A program made the translations under genes and the position numbers. Of a stretch of DNA of 37,234 bases, positions 18,126 to 27,331 are shown piece by piece (position 1 is the first letter of the stretch; every line of letters starts with the position of its first letter). Location of the stretch: positions 1 through 37,234 of the forward strand of contig QQSJ01000054.1 in assembly GCA_003602635.1 (NCBI GenBank), in the 5' to 3' direction. A model generated the notes under the pieces. That model was not told where the DNA came from. It made no database searches and saw only the letters and a list, made by a program, of their open reading frames with translations. The DNA comes from Candidatus Poseidoniales archaeon. GTDB taxonomy: Archaea > Thermoplasmatota > Poseidoniia > Poseidoniales > Poseidoniaceae.

Positions 18126-18599
18126 TCAGGCTTGGTTCAGCCAACGCATCCATCGAGCCGTGGAGCTCTGCGCAGCAGGAATGTCGTGCTCTTCACGGCA
18201 CTCGTGAAGCCAGCAGAGTTGTTCATCGGCCGGAGAGATGGAAAAGAGTTCGACACGGTAGAGGAGTCCGTCAACCTCTGGCGAAGGAGATCCGCGGAAA
18301 TCCTCGACAAACAAATGCAAGAGATGTCGGGGATACTGCCGAAGGCCTCGGCAACACGGTTCGGCCAACACCACGCCGTTGTTCATGAAAAGCAGAGCAG
18401 CGCCTGTCAAAGGTTGAACCTCATGCATGAGGATCTCGCTGCCGTCGAGCATGGTGGCCACTTCGACCTGATACCATTCACGTTGGGCCTGTGAGAGTTC
18501 CAGATGTGCAACTTCATCGAGGAAAGATTGCAACCGCGCGACGGCCTCGGTATTCGCCACGATACCACCTGAACCTCCCGCCTTCTTGAAGGCGAGCAT
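18126..18599 (-). CDS. Hypothetical protein
   Basis: From ATG 18599: MLAFKKAGGSGGIVANTEAVARLQSFLDEVAHLELSQAQREWYQVEVATMLDG...; start uncertain. Confidence 0.5.
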   Translation of the reverse strand: MLAFKKAGGSGGIVANTEAVARLQSFLDEVAHLELSQAQREWYQVEVATMLDGSEILMHEVQPLTGAALLFMNNGVVLAEPCCRGLRQYPRHLLHLFVEDFRGSPSPEVDGLLYRVELFSISPADEQLCWLHECREEHDIPAAQSSTARWMRWLNQA

Positions 18600-18663
18600 T
18601 TTCGACGAGTGCCGATTTATGGCCAAGAATCCCGCCCGCTGGGAAGATTTCGGCGTAGAAGGG

Positions 18664-18672
18664 GCTATATGG
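18664..18672 (+). promoter_or_regulatory. TATA-like element (gctatatgg) upstream of the Lrp/AsnC gene; would give a leaderless or near-leaderless transcript
   Basis: ggggctatatgggtc lies about 25 bp upstream of the ATG at 18694, archaeal TATA spacing. Confidence 0.4.
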
Positions 18673-18693
18673 GTCCGTCTTCCCTCAAAGCCC

Positions 18694-19116
18694 ATGCCCC
18701 GCATCGCCGAAATCGACCGAGCCATCCTCGCTGCCCTTCGCGCCAACGGACGCATCTCGTACGTTGATTTGGCCAAGGAGGTCGGAGCCAGCGAACGAAC
18801 CGTCCGCACCCACGTCCGCAAACTCGAGGAAGACGGCACCATCCGTGGTTACACCATCCGCGAAGGAGGCGTTGGCCTGACTGCATTGGTTCGCATCAAA
18901 GTCGCCCCTGGTGCTGAAATCGGATCTTTCGCCTCCGAAGTGACCCATTGGGCGGGCGTTGAAGTGGTCTACGAAGTGTCTGGAGAAGCCGATCTCATCG
19001 CGTTGGTGCACGTCGACGACACCATGTCGCTTCGCCAATTGCTCGACAAAATGTGGATGGCGGCCCCAGACGAAATCGCTTCTACGACCACCGAGTTGGT
19101 CCTTGAGCAGTATTGA
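18694..19116 (+). CDS. Lrp/AsnC family transcriptional regulator
   Basis: MPRIAEIDRAILAALRANGRISYVDLAKEVGASERTVRTHVRKLEEDGTIRGYTI (HTH) plus RAM-like C-terminal domain. Confidence 0.92.
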   Translation: MPRIAEIDRAILAALRANGRISYVDLAKEVGASERTVRTHVRKLEEDGTIRGYTIREGGVGLTALVRIKVAPGAEIGSFASEVTHWAGVEVVYEVSGEADLIALVHVDDTMSLRQLLDKMWMAAPDEIASTTTELVLEQY

Positions 19117-19758
19117 TCACGCCGCAGGCCCGACGCGCCAGCGCGTGGCCAGCCCAACCATCAGCGCGCCTGCGGTGGTCGACAGCACGTACATCACCAA
19201 CCCGCCTGAACCCGACAACAGGTTCGGGCCAAAGGTGCGCGCGGGATTCATCGAAGCACCGGTCAACGGACCGAACATGAAGGCCAGCACCGCCACCGCT
19301 GCACCCACCAACACCGCTACGGTGGCCGTCGATTCATCCCGCCACATCACGACGCCGAGGATGGAGGCCATCAGCGCTGCCGTGATGCCCACTTCAATGG
19401 CGACGGCGGTCAAGAACGGCACCGAACTCGCCACCACGGTTGGAGCCAATTGATCAGGACCGATGACGGCATAGACCAGTCCGCTTCCGAGGACCGCCCC
19501 CGTTGCTTGAGCGAGAACATAGCCGGGAAGAAGGCGGGCTGGAAGGTGCCCGGTGACCGCGAATGCAGCGGAGACCGCTGGATTGATGTGAGCCCCCGAC
19601 ACGCTTCGAAGCACAAGGATGGCGGTGGTCACGGCCGCGCCAAAAGCCAGTGAAATCACCAACGTGGAGGCCCCGATGGCCACGCTTCCCGTCCCGATGG
19701 CGACCATCCAAGCCGTACCGATCAGCTCAGCGCCATAGGCGCGCAGCCGTTCGTCCAT
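19117..19758 (-). CDS. MIP family channel (aquaporin/glycerol facilitator-like)
   Basis: SGAHINPAV and GASMNPAR, the two NPA boxes, in a six-TM protein. Confidence 0.92.
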   Translation of the reverse strand: MDERLRAYGAELIGTAWMVAIGTGSVAIGASTLVISLAFGAAVTTAILVLRSVSGAHINPAVSAAFAVTGHLPARLLPGYVLAQATGAVLGSGLVYAVIGPDQLAPTVVASSVPFLTAVAIEVGITAALMASILGVVMWRDESTATVAVLVGAAVAVLAFMFGPLTGASMNPARTFGPNLLSGSGGLVMYVLSTTAGALMVGLATRWRVGPAA

Positions 19759-19767
19759 GTCCAGCCC

Positions 19768-20331
19768 TCAGGCTTTCCACTTCACGGAGCACCCGATGCT
19801 TTGGGTCCGATCCACCGCAGGCGCAACGCCGCTCAGCATGGCGTCGAGGGCGGCACGAAGATCTTCCACGGTGACTTGCCCGGGATCCTTGGGCGAATCG
19901 TCCATGCGACCACGGTACACGACCTCGTCGGCCGCGTTCAGGAGGTACACTTCTGGCGTGCGTTCTGCGCCCCAAGCGGTGGCGACGGTCTGTTCCGCGT
20001 CGTGGAGGTAGGGGTAGGGCATGCCGCCCTCGGTTCGCTTGACCATGTGCTCCCAGGAGTCGTTCTCGTAGACCACGGGGTCGTTGCTGTTGATGCCCAC
20101 GAAGCCGACGCCAACAGAAGCAGCGTGCTCGGCCATGGCGTTGAGGCGTCCAACGCTGGCGACCACGTACGGGCAATGGTTGCATTCGAAGACCACAATG
20201 GTCCCGTGTTCTCCACGGGCTGCCTCCAAATTCATGGCGTCTGGGCCATGGTTGGCGTTTGCGTTGGGCAGGTGAAAGTCGGGGGCGGTCATGCCTGGCT
20301 CAAGGGACATGGCCCTGCGTGGGCCAACCAC
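19768..20331 (-). CDS. AhpC/TSA-Redoxin family thioredoxin-fold protein
   Basis: MSLEPGMTAPDFHLPNANANHGPDAMNLEAARGEHGTIVVFECNHCPYVVAS; CNHCPY is characteristic of this Redoxin subgroup. Start may be the internal M of MSLEPG. Confidence 0.85.
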   Translation of the reverse strand: MVGPRRAMSLEPGMTAPDFHLPNANANHGPDAMNLEAARGEHGTIVVFECNHCPYVVASVGRLNAMAEHAASVGVGFVGINSNDPVVYENDSWEHMVKRTEGGMPYPYLHDAEQTVATAWGAERTPEVYLLNAADEVVYRGRMDDSPKDPGQVTVEDLRAALDAMLSGVAPAVDRTQSIGCSVKWKA

Positions 20332-20353
20332 GACATAGCCCTTCCTCGGCCTT

Positions 20354-22615
20354 TCAGACGGTCAGGTGCTGCTCGCTTTGCTCGAGGCGACGGCGTGCGA
20401 GGGCATGATCTGGATCGATGCTCAACACCGCACGCCATGCTGCAGCGGCTTCTTCGTGATGCCCGAGGGTGTGATGGATGGCCGCCAGATGGAGGCGAGC
20501 ATCGAGATGGTCGCCGCGGCAACGGATGGCAGCTTCAAAGTCGGAAGCCGCTTCTTCAAACCGTTCCCAACGCAGGTACAGCAGACCTCGCTGGTGCCAC
20601 GCATGGGCATGGTTTGGAGCGGCCCGAAGGGCTTCGTTCAGGGGCGCTTCAGCTCGTTCTGGGCGGTCGAGGGCAACGTGGCAGGCGGCCAACTGCGTCA
20701 AGGCGTGATGGTGGTTCGGCACGGCCTCAATGATGACTTTCAGATCGCTCACTGCGTCGTGCCAATGCGTCAAGGCCATCTTGGATTCGGCGCGCCGTAG
20801 GCGTGCGAGCAACAGGTCTGGGGCCTGCGTCAGGAGGCGTTCTGCGTCCTCAAGGGCACGCTCTGGGAGGTCTCCACCAAGGTACGCCGAGCAGCGGTTC
20901 AGGCGCGCACGCACGTGGGTTGGATCCAACACAAGGGCTTCGTCGTACTTTGCGATGGCGTCCTCAAGCCGGCCTCGGCGTGCAGCGATGTTCCCTCGGA
21001 CGTAGGCGATGAGGGCGCCTTCGCCGCGGATGTCGGCCGCATCGGTCAGGCGTTCTGCCTCAATGTCGTCCCCGTTTTCCAAGGCCAACAAGGCGGCTTC
21101 AGCACACAAGGCAGGAAGGTGTTCGTCCAACAAACGGCCGGCTCGGGTCAGCGAATCCGACGCGGCATCAAAGTCACCAAGGAGGCGCTGGACTCGGCCC
21201 ATGGCAAGCCATGAGAGGCCGTTTTCACGGTCAAGTTTCAACGCTTGGTCGATGGCGTCGCCCGCCTCTCGCAAGCGCCCTCCATCGATGGCCCCGGTCC
21301 CGTCTCGGATGAGGTCTGCACGCGCAAGGGACAGCCGGCCTTCGACCAAGTGAAGGCTCGCGTGATCCACGCCTGCTGGAACAGCGTCGAGCAGGGCTTG
21401 TGCTTCATCCAAGCCTCCGCGCTCAAGCCGACGCGTGGCGATGGCAGCACGCAATTGTCCGTTGTCTGCGTTGGCCAGAAGCGCTCGATCAAGCCCTTCT
21501 TCGGCCGCAGTAAACGCTCCAACGGATTCCTGAAGATCTGCTTTGAGCATGATGGTGGTCCAGCCGCCTGCACTGAGGGCAACGGCGTGGGTGGCCGCTT
21601 TGAGGGCCTCCTGATCGCGACCGGGGAGGCGGGCCAAGCATCGGGCCTTCAGGGCCCACCCTTCGCCGTGCTGGCGGTCAAGGTTGAGGCACGCTTCGGC
21701 AGACGACAGCGCTTGGTCCACGTCATTCGGTTCAAGCAACTCACCCCGGCGAACCCAGTCGTCGGGTTGAGAGGGGTCCTCGCGCAGCGCTGCTTCGATT
21801 TCGGCCAGGGCCTCATCGGGAGATCCTGCTCGTGCTCGCAGGCCCGACAGCAGGCTGCGGTCGGCCGCCGTCACTTCGCCAAGGGCCTCGAGACGCCGAA
21901 CGGGGCGCTCGGCATCGGCTTGCCCGGCTGAGGCCAACAGGTGGGCTTGTCGGCGGAGAAGATCTGTGTCGTCAGGTCGCTCGGAGAGTTGTGCTTCAAG
22001 GTGCGCCAAGCGAGCCGTGCCGTCGCCCCGACGTGCTGCGATGCGTTCGGCGATGGCGTGAAGGGTCGCGTCACCGGGTCGGTCCAGAAGCGCGCTTTGC
22101 ATCAGATGCTCCGCGGTGGCGTCGTGACCCATCAGCAAGGCCGCTTCTGCCAATTGGGTCAGGCTGGTGGAGGACAATTGGCCTTCCACGGGCAACCCGT
22201 CGGAGGAGGCTCGCGCAAAGAGCCGTTGAAGGGTGGAACGCTTCATCGGGTCAATGGCGGCTTCCATGGATTCTGCATCGGAGGGGAGACCCACCACGAG
22301 GCGGTCCAGGGTGCGCCACAAGGCTGGGGCATCAACGGACTCTGCGGCCAAGAGACGGTGTGCCATGATGGCCCCGTCGAGGTCGGGAAGGACGCTCCTC
22401 GCGTCTTCAAGCAGGCTTTCCATGGACGCGAGACGGTGCGAGAGAGAATCAACGGCTTCGCGCTGCTGGACCGCGTGCGCAGCGGCGGCTTGTTCGTTGA
22501 CCAGACGTTGGTCGTCAAGCCTCTTCCAGCGCTGCGTCACGCGTCGCCAAGCGGCGGCACCGGCGCCGCCGAAACCGAAGGAGGTGGCAAGAAGAGCAGC
22601 CAACACCGGGTCCAT
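20354..22615 (-). CDS. Tetratricopeptide-repeat protein with N-terminal TM segment
   Basis: MDPVLAALLATSFGFGGAGAAAW then many TPR-like units, e.g. AIAKYDEALVLDPTHVRARLNRCSAYLGGDLPERALEDAERLL; AAWRAVLSIDPDHALARRRLEQ. Confidence 0.85.
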   Translation of the reverse strand: MDPVLAALLATSFGFGGAGAAAWRRVTQRWKRLDDQRLVNEQAAAAHAVQQREAVDSLSHRLASMESLLEDARSVLPDLDGAIMAHRLLAAESVDAPALWRTLDRLVVGLPSDAESMEAAIDPMKRSTLQRLFARASSDGLPVEGQLSSTSLTQLAEAALLMGHDATAEHLMQSALLDRPGDATLHAIAERIAARRGDGTARLAHLEAQLSERPDDTDLLRRQAHLLASAGQADAERPVRRLEALGEVTAADRSLLSGLRARAGSPDEALAEIEAALREDPSQPDDWVRRGELLEPNDVDQALSSAEACLNLDRQHGEGWALKARCLARLPGRDQEALKAATHAVALSAGGWTTIMLKADLQESVGAFTAAEEGLDRALLANADNGQLRAAIATRRLERGGLDEAQALLDAVPAGVDHASLHLVEGRLSLARADLIRDGTGAIDGGRLREAGDAIDQALKLDRENGLSWLAMGRVQRLLGDFDAASDSLTRAGRLLDEHLPALCAEAALLALENGDDIEAERLTDAADIRGEGALIAYVRGNIAARRGRLEDAIAKYDEALVLDPTHVRARLNRCSAYLGGDLPERALEDAERLLTQAPDLLLARLRRAESKMALTHWHDAVSDLKVIIEAVPNHHHALTQLAACHVALDRPERAEAPLNEALRAAPNHAHAWHQRGLLYLRWERFEEAASDFEAAIRCRGDHLDARLHLAAIHHTLGHHEEAAAAWRAVLSIDPDHALARRRLEQSEQHLTV

Positions 22616-22639
22616 CGGTCCCGTTCGGCCTCGTGGCCC

Positions 22640-22650
22640 CTTTATGCTCT
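22640..22650 (-). promoter_or_regulatory. TATA-like element (gcataaag on the minus strand) for the TPR gene
   Basis: cccctttatgctc lies about 25-30 bp upstream of the predicted minus-strand ATG at 22615. Confidence 0.3.
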
Positions 22651-22772
22651 CCGTCACACCTCCCTCCCATGCTTGCGTTTCGCCACCCATCTCTTTGCGC
22701 CGAAGGAGGCGCATGGAACAGGAAAGGCGCACAGGTTGAAGAGCGGGGTGAGCGCATCCCGGATGGATTCCG

Positions 22773-25409
22773 ATGCAAGACGGCTCCAGCGATGGGCAGG
22801 GGAGCGACCCCGTGTCGGCCCGTGCCCGTGCCGGTTGGGACGTCTCGGGGCTCGAATTGGAGGTTCAGGCTCACCCCGAGCGTGCGGACCAAGCGTTGGA
22901 AGATTTCGACGCACGTTGCAGCCGTTTGACGCGCCTGATCGAACGGACGGCTGCGGTCGACGATGCGCTTGCGCGCCGTTCACCACCACCGATCGCCCCA
23001 ACCAAACAGGACATTGCTGACTTGGAACGGTTTGAATCGGCGTGGACGGAATGGAGCCGGCAACACCGACCTTACGGGCTGGTGGCTGAAGCGGCCAAGG
23101 CCGCGTGGGAAGACCGAGGTCGGGGCCAAGACCTCAGCGACCTGCTCAGACGGTTCGACCGGTTGGATCCTGCCTTTGCCATCGACGTGCACCGCCTCGA
23201 ACGGTCCCTCGCTGATCCTTCAACGCAAGCAGACCTGCACCGCGCCCTGCTCGATTTGGAAGCCGACCAAGAGAAGCAACGGGCTGCGATGCAGATCACC
23301 GTGGACCGGTTGGTGGCCGAAGGCTTGCCGGTTCCTCCCTTGTCCACCGCCACCCTGCTCGACGGTTATGACGCGCTCGAAGCGTGGACACGGCTCAGCG
23401 ACGATTTGCAGCGCATGCGCTTGAGCGTAGATCGGGACGTCAGGCCCTTTGACGCCAACGTCGCCGACCGCCTGCTCGGCCGAATTTCAGACGTGGCGCA
23501 AGCGGGGGACCGGAGCCTTACGGCCGACCTTGACGCAGAAATCGGCCGCATCGTTGACGGGTTTCAACGGCGCCTTGACCGACTCAATGCGACGCTCGAC
23601 GGGTGGAGAAACGAAGGCTACACGTTGCCGCTCGAAGGGCGGGCCTTGCCGCAAGACTTGCTTGATTGGGAAGCCAACTTCGACGAAGTTGAGCGTTTGC
23701 GTGCGCGCCACGGCGTGGCCTGGCGGCGGCTGAAGGAGATCGCTCATGTCCGCCCAGAGGAGGCTGCGCAAGCGGTGGCCCTTGCAGGAAATCTGGAGGC
23801 CACCGAGGCCTTCATCGACCACGTTGACGCCCTCCACGCAAGGTGGGGACAGGCCACGGCTCAAGCCCAGACCATGCTTGAAGCGTGGGAGTTGGAAGGA
23901 TTCGATACAGAGGCGTGGCACGCCCGTGTGCACCAGGATCCTGCTGCTGCGCTGCGCGATCTTGAACGCCACCAAGGGCACGTCCATCGTGCCATCGATT
24001 TGCGACGACGCATGGACGCGCTGGACCTTTCCGTTGAAGGCGAAGGGCCCCGCACGCACCACGACGAACTGCTTCGTACGGTGGACCTGACACCAGACCT
24101 GCTCGATGAAGTGGAGGCCTGGACGTCCCGGCTTGAACGTCGAACGTCACGCCACAGAAGCCTGATTCTTGAGGAGTGGACGGACCTCCGCCGACGAGGA
24201 TGGACGGACGACGTTTCGCCCCCTCCTTCGATGAGCCTCGCCGAGGCAGAGCGTCACGTCGACGCCATGCGGAAACGAGCCAAGGCCAAGCGGTTGGACG
24301 GAGGCATCGAGGGGCGAGTTCGACGTCGTGTGCTCGAAGAAATCGAAGCCTGGGCCGCCCAAGGTTGGGACGTCGAGGCTCTGAAAGCACGGCTCGAAAA
24401 CAATCCAATGGACGTCGGCATGGCCATGCCAGGACTCCGTCAAGCGGTGGAGGACCACAGGCGTCTCCGTCGGCGGCTCGAAGCGTTGCCTTGGGAACGA
24501 AATGCGGCCCTTGGGGCAGAGGTGCTTGAACGCATGCAACGCCCCGAAGCCTTGCTTGACCTCGCCCATGAGCTCCCCGATCTCGCCCGACGGCTCGCCT
24601 CATCCCCACCGGATTCCGATGCCCCAACATGGCGCGCTTGGCGCCCCACGCCCGCTCCATCAACCCCTTCGGCCCCGGTCGAGGGGGAGCCGACACCCGA
24701 ACCGGTTGAGGCTTCGGAAGCGTTCGCGGCCCCTGAACACGAACCTCCGCGCCCTGAACCTCCGGCTCCCCAACCGTCGCCCGCACCGCCTGAAGCCGAA
24801 GAGGAAGAAGAGGAGCCAGAAGAGGTCGAGGAGCATGTTCCCGAGATCGAGGACGTCGCTGAAGACGTGACAAGGGATGAGAAGACCCCGGTGATGCTGC
24901 GCACGCCCACCTCACGCACAGCAGCAGGCGAGGAGGACCTCCGGCCGATGCTGAGCGCCTTGATCACCGGTCTGGGACTTGACGCTCCGGATGCCTTGGA
25001 TGCTGGCAGCGTTCGACGAACGCTCGGACCTCATGTTCAGCAGCAACCCAAGGACATCAGGGTCACGCGACTTCTGAGGTTGATCCTTCGCTTGTTGCCC
25101 GAGGCTTTGGACGAAGCCTCCCTCACCCAGAAAGACCTCATTTCGAGGCTGGTGGGCATGGTGGACACCCTGAACGCGTGGACCTGCCTCAGGCTGCAAG
25201 CACGCCACCTACCAAACGGCCACGGGTTGCTTGAGGACGCCCTTGTGTTGGGTGAAGCGTTGGATCGCATTCCCGGACCAGGACGTCGCTTGCCGCTGGG
25301 AGAGGACACGCATGCCCTGCCGTCGCCAGGAGACCAAGAGGACCTCCAAGCAGAAGTCATGCGCCTTGACCAAGCGGTCAACCTGCCTTCAGCAGGCGGA
25401 ATTCGGTGA
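22773..25409 (+). CDS. Large helical/coiled-coil protein with degenerate W..G[WFY] repeats and acidic Pro/Glu-rich linker; unknown function
   Basis: 878-aa ORF; long charged helices, repeated modules such as EAWELEGFDTEAWHARVHQDPAAALRDLERHQ and EAWAAQGWDVEALKARLENNPMD; linker EPPRPEPPAPQPSPAPPEAEEEEEEPEEVEE. Confidence 0.8.
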   Translation: MQDGSSDGQGSDPVSARARAGWDVSGLELEVQAHPERADQALEDFDARCSRLTRLIERTAAVDDALARRSPPPIAPTKQDIADLERFESAWTEWSRQHRPYGLVAEAAKAAWEDRGRGQDLSDLLRRFDRLDPAFAIDVHRLERSLADPSTQADLHRALLDLEADQEKQRAAMQITVDRLVAEGLPVPPLSTATLLDGYDALEAWTRLSDDLQRMRLSVDRDVRPFDANVADRLLGRISDVAQAGDRSLTADLDAEIGRIVDGFQRRLDRLNATLDGWRNEGYTLPLEGRALPQDLLDWEANFDEVERLRARHGVAWRRLKEIAHVRPEEAAQAVALAGNLEATEAFIDHVDALHARWGQATAQAQTMLEAWELEGFDTEAWHARVHQDPAAALRDLERHQGHVHRAIDLRRRMDALDLSVEGEGPRTHHDELLRTVDLTPDLLDEVEAWTSRLERRTSRHRSLILEEWTDLRRRGWTDDVSPPPSMSLAEAERHVDAMRKRAKAKRLDGGIEGRVRRRVLEEIEAWAAQGWDVEALKARLENNPMDVGMAMPGLRQAVEDHRRLRRRLEALPWERNAALGAEVLERMQRPEALLDLAHELPDLARRLASSPPDSDAPTWRAWRPTPAPSTPSAPVEGEPTPEPVEASEAFAAPEHEPPRPEPPAPQPSPAPPEAEEEEEEPEEVEEHVPEIEDVAEDVTRDEKTPVMLRTPTSRTAAGEEDLRPMLSALITGLGLDAPDALDAGSVRRTLGPHVQQQPKDIRVTRLLRLILRLLPEALDEASLTQKDLISRLVGMVDTLNAWTCLRLQARHLPNGHGLLEDALVLGEALDRIPGPGRRLPLGEDTHALPSPGDQEDLQAEVMRLDQAVNLPSAGGIR

Positions 25410-25415
25410 CCTTGG

Positions 25416-26654
25416 TCACGCCTTCTGGAACCAAACGTCGACGTCGTCGACGGCCTTGAATCCCTTTCCGGCCTTGGTGCCCACGAGGGTGGGAATCGCC
25501 GCAGTGGACGCGATCTCAACCATCCGGGCGTTGATCGTGCTGTTGATGACGATGGCCACGGCTCCGTCGGCTTCTTCCGCGATGTCGGCCAAGTCGCCGG
25601 CAGGAATTGGGTCGCTGGCTTCTCCGTCGGCCATGATCAACTGAGCGTGGTTCTTGTCCAGCCCATCGATGAGCGCGATCATGTCCTTGACTTCCTCAGG
25701 GGCTTCGTAGGACTCGTCCATGCCCTCGGCCCAATCTTTGTCGGGCACGCCGGCCTTGGCGTCGTCTTCCTTCTGCTTCTTCTCGAGACGGGCCGCGAAC
25801 TTCGATGCGGCTTCCTTCTTCGAAAGCGTGACCGTCACGGTCTTCTGCGGGAGAAGTTCCCATTCTTGGCCGACCGGCGCTTGCGCAACGAAATCGACCT
25901 TCATGGTCCCGTTCAACTGCTGGAAGAGCATTTCGCCACCGCGGTCTCCGTCAATCGCGACGATGACGGTGTCCTTGCCGTTGGCCAAATCGATCAGTTC
26001 CTGCTTGATGTCACCCGCACCGTCCGCGCTGATCGCGTTCTTGATGCCGCAGTTCAGCAAGTTTCGGACGTCGTTTCGTCCTTCGACGATGATCAGGGAC
26101 GCACTGGACTCGATGTTTGGCCCGCAGGTCAACCCGTGGAAGGCCTTCGCCTGGCCCACGGTAAGCACCGAGCGAACTTCCTCGATGACGGTCTTCGTGG
26201 CGGATTCGCCGGTGTTGACCATGTCGAGCAGGAGTTCCTTTGCACGCTCCACGACCGCCGTGCGCTTGGTGGCGCGGATGTCACGGATTTCGAGCACTTT
26301 GATGATGGCGTTGCACGGGCCAATGCGGTCGATGGTTTCGAGTGCACTTCCAATGATGGCCGTCTCGACGTTGTCAAGGCTGCTTGGGATGATGATCATG
26401 CCGTGGACCTTGCCGCCGCTCGTGTTCATCTCAACGTCAACGTGACCGACACGGGCCGTTCGCTGCAGTTTGCGCAGTTCAAGATCGTCTCCGAGGAGCC
26501 CCTCGGTTTGACCCATGATGGCACCAATGATGTCCTTGCGTTGGACGCTTCCATTGATCTTGATGTCTGCCCGGATTTCGTACTTCATGGCCGTAGCCTT
26601 TCCTCGTCCGCTGTTGTTCCCGCCGCCACCGCGGCCTCCTCTTGATTTTGACAT
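25416..26654 (-). CDS. dnaG: Archaeal DnaG-type primase (TOPRIM)
   Basis: KYEIRADIKINGSVQRKDIIGAIMGQTEGLLGDDLELRKLQ; SLIIVEGRNDVRNLLNCGIKNAISADG; VIVAIDGDRGGEM. ATG 26654 with GAGGTGA SD; RGG-rich N-terminal extension. Confidence 0.95.
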   Translation of the reverse strand: MSKSRGGRGGGGNNSGRGKATAMKYEIRADIKINGSVQRKDIIGAIMGQTEGLLGDDLELRKLQRTARVGHVDVEMNTSGGKVHGMIIIPSSLDNVETAIIGSALETIDRIGPCNAIIKVLEIRDIRATKRTAVVERAKELLLDMVNTGESATKTVIEEVRSVLTVGQAKAFHGLTCGPNIESSASLIIVEGRNDVRNLLNCGIKNAISADGAGDIKQELIDLANGKDTVIVAIDGDRGGEMLFQQLNGTMKVDFVAQAPVGQEWELLPQKTVTVTLSKKEAASKFAARLEKKQKEDDAKAGVPDKDWAEGMDESYEAPEEVKDMIALIDGLDKNHAQLIMADGEASDPIPAGDLADIAEEADGAVAIVINSTINARMVEIASTAAIPTLVGTKAGKGFKAVDDVDVWFQKA

Positions 26655-26839
26655 GATGTTCACCTCATTTTTGCATCCGCTCGCCCATCCCCGCCGAAGC
26701 GGAGGAAGCCGCCGCACGAAGCAGCAGCGTGAGTGTAAGGATGTCTTGCCCTCACGGAGCCTTCCATTTGAACCCTCCTTCAACAAAGAAGCGTGTTCGG
26801 GGGGTTTGAATTTCCAACAGCCGCGGCGAATGGATTCAA

Positions 26840-27331
26840 ATGGAGGCATCGGGAAGGCGAGGTGTGCCCTCGCCTCGGAGCCCGGACCTTGACCGACTGG
26901 AAGTCTTCCGGTCTACCGTCGAGGTCATGCTCACGGACGGGGTGTTGACGCGCGAGGAAAAGCGGCTCGCCATCCGGCTCGCGACCGCGCTGAAGCTGAA
27001 GGAAGAGCAGCCTGCTCAAGCCTACGCAGCCGTGGAAAACGGCGACCCTCTTCCCGAAGGAGAGCCGATCGATCACGACGAGCAGCGTGAAGCGTACGGG
27101 AAAGTCGCCGCCGTGGCGCTGCTCAACGCCTCCTTGAGCCGAGACGAGTTCAGGGTGCTTGAGCACCTCCGAGAAGTGATGGGCATCACTCCAGAAGAAC
27201 ATGCAGATTTTTTGGGTCAGGCCGAGGAATTGGCCCGTCTCCGATTGAGCGACCCGAAGGCCATCGAGCGTGTGCGTGAGACCATCACCGACCTCAGCAC
27301 CATCGTGTTCTCAAGGCGGGACCGAGCGTGA
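26840..27331 (+). CDS. TerB-like domain-containing protein
   Basis: FRSTVEVMLTDGVLTREEKRLAIRLATALKLKEE ... AAVALLNASLSRDEFRVLEHLREVMGITPEEH; start uncertain. Confidence 0.55.
   Translation: MEASGRRGVPSPRSPDLDRLEVFRSTVEVMLTDGVLTREEKRLAIRLATALKLKEEQPAQAYAAVENGDPLPEGEPIDHDEQREAYGKVAAVALLNASLSRDEFRVLEHLREVMGITPEEHADFLGQAEELARLRLSDPKAIERVRETITDLSTIVFSRRDRA

Noticed and set aside
21941-23020. 359-aa plus-strand ORF across the start of the TPR gene and intergenic region
   Set aside because: Spans two better-supported genes on other frames; composition is typical of out-of-frame GC-rich sequence.
25647-26645. 332-aa plus-strand ORF opposite dnaG
   Set aside because: Shadow ORF; DnaG on the minus strand is secure.
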